DNA from: Corinectria fuckeliana
Taxonomy: Eukaryota; Ascomycota; Sordariomycetes; Hypocreales; Nectriaceae
Assembly: GCA_019137255.1 (NCBI GenBank)
Contig: WPDH01000067.1
Location: 62,001 to 126,000 of the forward strand
Reading direction: 5' to 3'
DNA: 64,000 nt
The position numbers and the translations under genes were made by a program. Shown here piece after piece: positions 57,101 through 64,000 of the stretch (within the stretch, counting starts at the first letter, position 1; every line of letters starts with the position of its first letter). The notes below the pieces were generated by a model, which did no database searches, was not told where the DNA came from, and saw only the letters and a program-made list of their open reading frames with translations.

Positions 57101-59652
57101 AGCTTTCATCGAAGACCACATCTTTCTGATGCGCGCGAAGATGGCCCGAATAAGGTCCGACTTTTCCCTCTGCTCAGGGTCCCTGAGGAACTGGAAGAAG
57201 AACTCAAGCCCTGCGTTGTCGTTCGGTACGACAACATCGACAAATCGAGTGTCCATGTCTGATTTCTCCAGGCGCTCAGAGCTACACAGCTTGGCAGCGT
57301 CCACGTCGCTCAAGTTCGCCCACCATTGTAAAGCAGGCAGGAGAAGTTGCGTCCTCGTGGTAGTTCCAACCCCGCGAATCTCGTTCACGCACTTCAAAAG
57401 CCGACTCTTGACTAGGACAAGTGGCGTGCTAACAATGTGAGAAGCTAAGAAAGTCAGGAGTGAGAGTCTTCCCGGCTGAGACATGTGATCCTTCTTGTCC
57501 AGGGAGGGATCAGGCTTTGACTGATATTTGCCTTGCTCAATCGAGGTTCTGAGGACAGCAGAAATGTGCTCGGGGTCAATTATACACTCCTCGACAGTCG
57601 GTAGGATTTGCAAGTGGAGCATTTTGGCGACCACATCCGGCGTAAGCGTTGCTGAATCTTTGGATATCCCGTACAGAGCATTCTGGCCCCAGGTGGCCAT
57701 CCCAGTCGAAGGCACTGGTGGAACGTACAGGCTAGTTACCACAGCAATCAAGTCTGCCGCTGATTGTCGAACGCGTTTTGAAGGATCGCTCAGAGCTGCA
57801 ATGCAGTATGGGAGCAGAGCCTGGACGTCGGTCTTGCCAGCATCGCCGTTCTTGAGCCTTCTCTTCGCCATGTCAAGCGCTGCAACCCGTGCCATCGCGG
57901 GATACGGACCACACCAGATTCGGACGAAAAAGACGAAGTAGGTGCAGTCTTTTAAGGCAGCCTCTCGTTGAAGCATCGGGCTGTGCTCGAATTTAGCGAG
58001 CAGGTCGGAATCCTGAGACTTCTCGGAGACGATAGAAAAGAAGATGTGGCTGAACTCGTCGAAGATCTCTCCAGGTTGAGGTGAGAGGCAAGGCGACAAA
58101 CCCTCGGATCTACTAGAAAGCTCATCAAGGAGAGCCTCAATATCCTGTGGCGTTTTGGACTGATCCGCACCATTCATCTCATCGCCGTCCGTAGCCGCCT
58201 CCGGTAGCCTTCGGGAGCGGAAAGACAAATCTAGCCTCATCTCCAATTCCTCGATGTCAAATTTCACATCTTCAATTACAGATTGGATGATATCGCCAGA
58301 CTTTCCAGTGTTTTGGGAGAGCGTGATGAGGGCGGATCCAAGTTCTCTTCGGAGCGCACCATCCTCGTCGTTGTCGTCGTTGAGTCGGTGGGCCGTCAAG
58401 ATCAGGGACTTGAAGATGACGGCTATTTGCTTGTCCTTCAAAATGGCGCTGCTCAGGATGGCCATGATGGTCGCAAGGCCCCGAGAATCGCCCTTCTTTG
58501 TCAGCCTCTCGATCAGAGCCAGGCATAGTCCATTGGCCAGTTTGTCGACTCGGCGCTCCTGGCCAATCTCGACCAGCAGGCTTCCAATGCCAGAAACTTT
58601 GATGAGAGCCTTGGTAGTCTTGCTGCTCATTTGTTTGGCGGATCGATACTGCGCGAGGATAGCCAGGCAGACGAGACCAGGTCGGACGGTGTCATTGGTC
58701 CAGCCGTAAACAGTCTGATCCATGAATGCTGTAACAGCAACATCTTCGAGGTTTCCCTTGGCCACAAACACAGCTATCGCCATGTAAGAAGCAATCTGAA
58801 TACTGGGGACCTTTTTCATGACCAGAGATTCCGCAAAGATGGGTCCCAGCCGGTGAAGCAAGGCCTGGTCGTTTTCGCTCTGAATCGCCGATCTGCCTGA
58901 CCTGGTCCTGTCCAAGATACCGCTCACTGCTTCGGTCATGATGCCAGCCCAGAAGGAAATTAGAGCAGGATAGTTGTACTGCATACGGCAGGACTCGAGG
59001 GCATACTCCGAGATGAGAGTGAGGAACGCAGGATGATGAATAGCTTGGTGAACCAGAACTGATCGTGGTGGCGAGGTTACGGAGCGGATGTAAGGGTCAA
59101 GGAATCGGAATTCGTGTGGTATCTTGGTCGGAAGAATCGATAGCAGAGTTGCAAAGGCCGGGATAGAGTGGTAAGGAAGGAAAGCCAAGAGCAGGGCACC
59201 AGTGTTTTCCTCATGGATCCTGTGTCGCAAGTCAGCTAACGGCTTCTAGGTGTTTTGTGCATTTCCAGGACGTACCGGAACCGGCGAATCAACCATTCGA
59301 TGGCCTTGATTGCGGGCATCAGCCTGAGTCGACTACCGGCGAGGCGCAGGAACGCCTGGACTCGACGGTCCAGCTCTTGGTTTTCGGCGGTGGTGAGTTG
59401 GGTACGGTCCTCATTTTGGCTCTCCTCGCTAAATATGGTCGACTGGAACTGGGTGAACCGGGAATCGAGCTGGCAGAGCTCCTCGAAGCCCTGGTAGCAT
59501 GTGGTGTAGAGGACCTGGTAGCTCTGGGTCGCGGCTACGCGAGGCTCCCAGATCAAAGACTTGGAGTGGGCAGCCTTTTGCGCCTTGACGTTGAGGGTGG
59601 ACTTGGATTTGGCGGCTACCTGCGCCAATTGGGCAGCAAGAGATGTCGCCAT
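54132..59652 (-). CDS. UTP10: U3 snoRNP-associated protein UTP10 (HEAT-repeat, SSU processome)
   Basis: This is a giant HEAT-repeat scaffold of the t-UTP subcomplex that loads early on pre-rRNA in the nucleolus, supporting 18S rRNA maturation and rDNA transcription. Three exons, 59652-59276, 59219-55088 and 55037-54132, give 1804 aa, in the range of fungal UTP10 (about 1770-1810). The N-terminus is characteristic: MATSLAAQLAQVAAKS, then SLIWEPRVAATQS, LYTTCYQGFEELCQLD and FRIHEENTGALLLAFLPYHS. The central text includes LRNIRLTTDILSFFLDSIQ-like helical arrays, VMPIFTFMGTSVLRQSDDYS, GLFVALVETLGPQEFLHAL and the BP28CT-type end from VFVELVEWSG on. The start has the SSU-type short N-terminus. It diverges from the esterase gene. 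Confidence 0.95.
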
Positions 59653-60580
59653 GATGACAAGCGCAGCACCTCGGGCTGTTGGGGGTTGTTGGCGGGGATG
59701 TCGATATAACGTCGCTTCAGAGCATCAAAGTGAAGCCTGCGCCGAAATTTTTTGGCCGGGAAAAAGCGAAGACTGGGAAATTCGTTATCGATAAGCCGCC
59801 GCCAACCAAATCCCCTGGGTGGTTCATTGCTGCGGGCCACCCCACCATCTGACCCACTACGATTTAGTGATTAAATTCCGCCCATGCTTTTAACTACGAA
59901 GTAATTAACCTGGAAGCTTGCGGTGGAAGATGAGTGATGTCAAAATGGGAATGAACTCTAGCACTGAGGATTGTATATAGAAAGAATTGGGAGATGATTC
60001 AAATCAAGGTCATCAGGGCGGTAACAAGGACGTTATCGTAAGAATACCATATCCATGTACCTAAGTAGATATCTCGACGCAGGCTGAGCCTCTCAAACCC
60101 AGAAGCAAGCACTGGGCACCTTGTCTAACCTACGAATTCAGACAAACTCGCTCGCCTCTGAAAATTGTTTGTCGCAGTACGAGGTTGTACAAACTGTAAC
60201 CAAAGGCTCGGGGTTTCCCTTTACGGCCGTTGCACTTGCGCAAGGCGCCAGATTCAGTCAACGTTACCATCGTCAAGTCAGTTACCCGGTCCACTTGTGC
60301 TTTCACAGCGTTAGCTCCCGCGTTGCGTAATTGGCTCGGAACCCCCGCAGGCGCAAACGCACTCACGCAGGCGGACAGCGGGACAAAGTCAGCGGGATGG
60401 CGGAACGACGGCCAAAGATGCCGCAAGTCTGTTCCGGTATCGTCTGTCTTGGAGCTTTAAAATAGGCGCGCGCCGACGGACACTGTTATCTTTTCTTACT
60501 TGGTCTGGGTAGTTTCCTCACTTCTCATCTCTGCCTTACCCCGCAACTAGCATCGACCAAGGCTCTCGAGATACTTCTAT
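59653..60580. promoter_or_regulatory. Shared intergenic region between UTP10 and IAH1-like genes
   Basis: A 928-nt spacer separates divergent starts. On the minus strand, AAAAAATTTC (59744-59753), about 95 nt ahead of the UTP10 start, resembles the yeast ribosomal RNA processing element (RRPE, AAAAATTTT). A TTATCGATAA palindrome is at about 59783-59792. No gene is recognised. Confidence 0.35.
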
Positions 60581-61537
60581 ATGGCGGTGAGATCGCAACT
60601 CCCTTCACTTTCAGGGCGCAGATCTAACATCTATACTCATGCAAGACCACATATCCTCAGATTGTTCTCTTCGGAGACTCACTGTTTCAGCACTCAGTCG
60701 ACATCCTTGAGGGCTTCTCGTTCCAATCTGCCCTGCAACAGCGTAAGTCAAACGAAGCACGAACCACAAAGGGGCTAGGACGCTGACTTTTTCAAGACGT
60801 ATGCCGACGCCTTGATGTGGTGAATCGTGGTCTCTCAGGATGGACCTCCTCCCACGCCCTCCAGCACGTCGCGGACATCTTTCCGGATTGCAACGGCGAC
60901 TCGGGTCCCAGAATGGAGTATCTTGTAAGTGGCCCGGCTTCCTGAGTTAGCACTCCCACCAACTCACGGGGCAAAGATTATCCTCCTGGGCGCAAACGAC
61001 GCTGTTATCGACCTCCCCACGACTTCCCAGCATGTGCCCATTGAGACGTACAAGGACAACCTGACCAAGATCATCAACCACCCGCGCATTACCGCGCACA
61101 AACCCACGATTCTGTTGGTTACGCCGCCGCCCCTGGATCAGCTCAAGGTGACAGTCCTCAACAAGGCTGCGGGTCACGCTGAGGCGACCCGAACGTCTGC
61201 CATCAGCGCCTCTTACTCTGAGACGGCCCGTCAAGTGGCGCGGGAAAACCCGGGCGTTGTTCTGGTCGATCTTTGGAAGGCCATTATGGACAAGGCCATT
61301 GAGATGGCGCCGGGAGATTACCAGCCTGGCGGGCCGTGGCTTGGCTCCCCCGAGAACGGCAAGCCGGGCGGTCTTGATGAGCTTCTGCCTGACGGACTTC
61401 ATATGAGCGGAAAGGCGTACAGAGTGTTATTTGATACTATTCTTCCTCACATCGGCAAGCAGTGGCAAGGGCTGGCAGCCGATGACCGCACGGGGTTCGT
61501 CCTTCCTGACTGGAGAGATCTGACCGGTGCCAAGTAG
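60581..61537 (+). CDS. SGNH hydrolase, isoamyl acetate-hydrolysing esterase (IAH1)-like
   Basis: This is an esterase of the SGNH/GDSL superfamily; yeast Iah1 hydrolyses acetate esters. The model has four coding exons: 60581-60586 (ATG GCG only), 60661-60742, 60797-60924 and 60977-61537, giving 258 aa. Block I is IVLFGDSLFQHS with the catalytic serine at residue 9. NRGLSGWTSSHALQ carries the block II glycine, ILLGANDA the block III Asn (79), and PDGLHMSG the block V Asp211 and His214. The 6-nt first coding segment follows from the strong GTGAGA donor directly after ATGGCG and a CTAAC branch point before CAG at 60658-60660. Reading through would lose block I. PIETYKDNLTKII and LLVTPPP are further Iah1 family text. 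No signal peptide is present, so it is cytosolic. Confidence 0.88.
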
Positions 61538-61860
61538 GTTGGTAGAAGACTAAGCGAGCTTTGCCGAGCAAGACCGAATCTAGACGAGCAGATCGGGTAG
61601 AATAGATATGCTTCGACGTAGAGAACAGCTTGTTTAGATCTCCAATAGCATCAATAGGTTTTTAGAGGCGCACTGGCAAGCTCTTGAAGCGGCGACTATG
61701 GATTCCTAGGTTATTAAGCCGGCCCATCCCCCCCCTGTTAACGCCTGAACACGCTGTACACCGACACCCTCCACCTCGCAACGACACAACCCCTCGGACT
61801 TCTTCTCGTCATTGCACGCTGGTTCAATACTGGCTACGAGTATCATAAATTGAAGAATCA
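61538..61860. other. Spacer between IAH1-like and ASCH-like genes
   Basis: A 323-nt spacer between tandem genes holds the esterase 3' UTR and the promoter of the small downstream gene. A C-run (ATCCCCCCCCTG) lies near 61730. No ORF is recognised. Confidence 0.4.
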
Positions 61861-62310
61861 ATGGCGTCGAGCGCGTCACGTCGAGATATCATCATCTCGA
61901 TTCATCCTCAGCACGTCGCAAACATTGTCGGCCAAACTAAAAACCATGAATTTCGCAACTACCTCCTCCCGCCCTCAGCGAAGCGACTTTGGATCTACGA
62001 AACGAGTCCCACGTCGTCAGTTCGCTATGTTGCCACCATCAGTCACGGGAAGCGCCCAGGAGAGATCTGCGACCCCAGCGGCCTGTTAAATGACGAGTTC
62101 GACCGCGGCGACCTCGAGGGCCGAGCCATGTACGGATACGAGATTCTAAGGCTTGAAGAGCTTCCAGCACCCTACACTCTCGAGGACATGAAACAGAGGG
62201 GTTGGTTGAAAGGGGCGCCTCAGAAGTACTGTTTCGTTAAGCCGTCGATGGAAGAGGCCCTAAGCATGGTGCCATTGCGGCTGATCTTTGATACTGCTCA
62301 TAATGAATAG
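61861..62310 (+). CDS. ASCH/PUA-like domain protein, 149 aa
   Basis: A single exon runs from ATGGCGTCG to TAG. It begins IIISIHPQHVANIVGQTKNHEFRNY, continues with RLWIYETSPTSSVRYVATI and then has GYEILRLEELP. This order of a beta-strand, helix, strand with an Arg/Lys-Glu-hydrophobic-Arg motif, and a W/Y-Y-E strand is typical of small ASCH/PUA-like domains that bind nucleic acid or modified nucleotides. The protein consists of little more than this domain. The identification is by pattern only and the ligand is unknown. It lies 323 nt downstream of the esterase on the same strand. Confidence 0.65.
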   Translation: MASSASRRDIIISIHPQHVANIVGQTKNHEFRNYLLPPSAKRLWIYETSPTSSVRYVATISHGKRPGEICDPSGLLNDEFDRGDLEGRAMYGYEILRLEELPAPYTLEDMKQRGWLKGAPQKYCFVKPSMEEALSMVPLRLIFDTAHNE

Positions 62311-63636
62311 GAACATGAGGGCCTGGTTGGTGGCCAGGTGATTCTTTAAAGCTGCCCGATCCGTCAGACATTGGATCCAGGCTGCCTACAACTATGAGCC
62401 GCACGCCTGGGCGGCAGGCACAGTCAACACAGCAGACGCGAAGGTGCATCTCACAAATAACTGTACTTTTGAGGAAGGAAAACAAAGACTCGAAGAAATG
62501 AGTTTATAAGTCATCATACGTATATTAGATCTAACGCAATTGCTATCTGACATACAACCTACTCAGGCTCATGTGCCTTCTCAATGTACCTAGACTCGCC
62601 CCAAGTTAGTACCTCCCCACCTAGTAAGTAGCAAACGATAACGCCACAGGTGCTAGAGCAGCCGCCACGTTAGCGCATCTGTGCTCCAAGCCTCATCCAT
62701 TCATCCCTCCATCCTCCCTCGTCTGTTGGAGACGACCATCCACCCAACTTTCTATCTTCCTTCTTCTTCATCTCGCACTCTCCACGCCTATCGTTCGTCT
62801 CGCAACTCTCCCCGTATACCTCGGCGATCGCATAACCGAGGAAGCTTCTTCTGTCTACGTCGCCCTTCTCCTACACCTCCGGCCTCTTCGATTTCCGCGC
62901 CCTTGCCATTGTGGCCTGGCCCGCCATCTGTCCCTCCCAACCTAGATAATAACGTTGAAACCCCCTTTCCCCGACGCCGAGACTCCACGAATATACACGC
63001 CAGCTTCTGCCTCACCTCACCCGCTTGTTGGCCTCTGTCCGGCCATTTCCTCCCGCCTACCATCGCCCTAAACGAGCGCTAAAGCCGACGAACTTGCTGC
63101 CAGTCTGCATCCCCCCCTGCATCCGAGGATTACAACGACAGCCGGTCCCAAGTTAACGATTTCGGAGTCGTATCGATCTGCGTCGACGCCCTCAGCTACG
63201 CGCCGCGCCATCGGTCACATCACCAGCTTGTTGGGTGATTTGGTCTCGATCAGGCTACCATCACAAACGAGCGATTCGTTACTGATCAGCCCCTCGTCGC
63301 TAAGGGACCTCGTGGTCTTTGCCAGGCGATGTGGCGGGGGAGGTGGACCTCGTGAACTGATATCTGGGGATCGAGGTCGGAAGAGCCCAACAACTTTGCC
63401 GAGACAACTCATTATACTCCTAGCCTGTGGTTCCATGAGGTCCTGCGAATAGTCATCACTGCTCGACCGCTCGCCTTTGAAAGCACCCTTGCTCTTCCGC
63501 CGCTCTTCCGGGTCCACAATCCTTCGAGCCGTTGCGCCATCCAACTTCTTGTCTGCCTACTTATTCACGACCCTGTTTTCGTTCAATTGCCTCAAGCACA
63601 TCTCACTGGTGTTTTTGTCCTCCTGGACCGCTGGGG
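62311..63636. promoter_or_regulatory. Upstream region of the gene at the right edge
   Basis: A 1.3-kb region lies ahead of the last gene. TACCTA-type words lie at about 62585-62633. From about 62690 to 63060 the plus strand is CT-rich, and open frames there (for example 62681-63082) are Ser/Pro/Arg-rich and probably leader sequence rather than genes. Confidence 0.4.
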
Positions 63637-64000
63637 ATGGATCCACGATTTCCTACCACTCGCGAGGACCTGTACAACCTACAGATGGAACTGAAGCAAG
63701 TCCAGTATGCGCAGAGCAATCATGCAGAGCGTCTTTTACGGTTGGAAAAGCGGCAAGCGGATGACGCTGCGCTGAAGTCGGTTTGGAACTCTCCCTTTCC
63801 TGGCGTCTTGGGCGGCACTCCCCAGCAAGGTGCGTCAAAAGCCTCCCTTCTCAACCAGAAGCTGTGAATAACTCTAACCATGGACGTCCCAGGCCCGGTC
63901 CAGATGCCCCACGCCGATGTATTTGACGACTTGGACGAGCAGGGTGAGCAACTTTTGGGCTCCCTTCACCTGGGTCCCGCGGAAGAGGAGCCAGTTCGTC
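63637..64000 (+). CDS. Unknown fungal protein, 5' part only
   Basis: The first exon (63637-63829) begins MDPRFPTTREDLYNLQMELK and contains a charged helix with coiled-coil character (QSNHAERLLRLEKRQADDAAL), then a Trp/Pro/Gly segment ending GVLGGTPQQ. After a 63-nt GTGCGT...CAG intron with a CTAAC branch point, the second exon (63893 on) reads GPVQMPHADVFDDLDEQG and is open to the window edge, although a GTGAGC donor-like site at about 63942 may end it. The ATG context GGGGATGG is acceptable and the pyrimidine-rich leader supports it. The family is not recognised; the clean splice and helical text support a real gene. Confidence 0.65.

Overview
The window is a 64-kb stretch of nuclear DNA from a filamentous ascomycete, most likely a sordariomycete. 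The genes are spread over both strands and separated by 0.2-5 kb. They carry short introns, mostly 45-90 nt, with GTRAGT-type donors, CTAAC/CTGAC-like branch points and YAG acceptors. Start codons sit behind pyrimidine-rich or CA-rich leaders. Families typical of filamentous ascomycetes are present: a Ste3 pheromone receptor, a Zn(II)2Cys6 regulator, the fused THI6 enzyme, an Erf4-type protein and a TMEM198/DUF4203 protein. All exon boundaries were read by eye from splice motifs, frame and family similarity; no alignment was run.

Layout. 1-10 kb: acyl-CoA ligase (+), aldo/keto reductase (-), GFA/Mss4-fold protein (+), intracellular GH1 beta-glucosidase (+) and an SBF/RCH1-type transporter (-). 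10.9-12.6 kb: a broken copy of the purine gene ADE1 (SAICAR synthetase). 13-19.3 kb: an Erf4 family gene (-), two weak ORFs and a conserved-looking membrane/coiled-coil protein (+). 19.3-24.5 kb: a 5-kb stretch with no recognisable gene. 24.5-35 kb: DUF4203 membrane protein (+), Ste3-type receptor (-), mitochondrial SSB (+) and glutathione synthetase (-). 36.6-42.7 kb: a giant SNF2 ATPase (+). 44.5-54 kb: 5-aminolevulinate synthase (+), Zn(II)2Cys6 factor (+), THI6 (-) and a type II NADH dehydrogenase (-). 54-64 kb: UTP10 (-), an IAH1-like SGNH esterase (+), an ASCH/PUA-like protein (+) and the 5' end of one more gene (+) cut by the window edge.

Most genes are housekeeping (haem, thiamine, glutathione, respiration, ribosome biogenesis, mitochondrial DNA maintenance). 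I see no biosynthetic cluster, transposon or operon-like unit. The gene pairs AKR/GFA, STE3/SSB, GSH2/SNF2 and UTP10/IAH1 are divergent and share intergenic promoters.

The most notable item is the ADE1 relic. It keeps most of its intron-exon structure but has lost two conserved blocks and two splice sites and has gained an in-frame stop. Other points worth a look are the gene-free 5-kb stretch, a TGATGTCA direct repeat upstream of the NADH dehydrogenase, recurrent TACCTA/TAGGTA sequences between genes, and an Erf4 gene whose open frame has no in-frame ATG at its 5' end.
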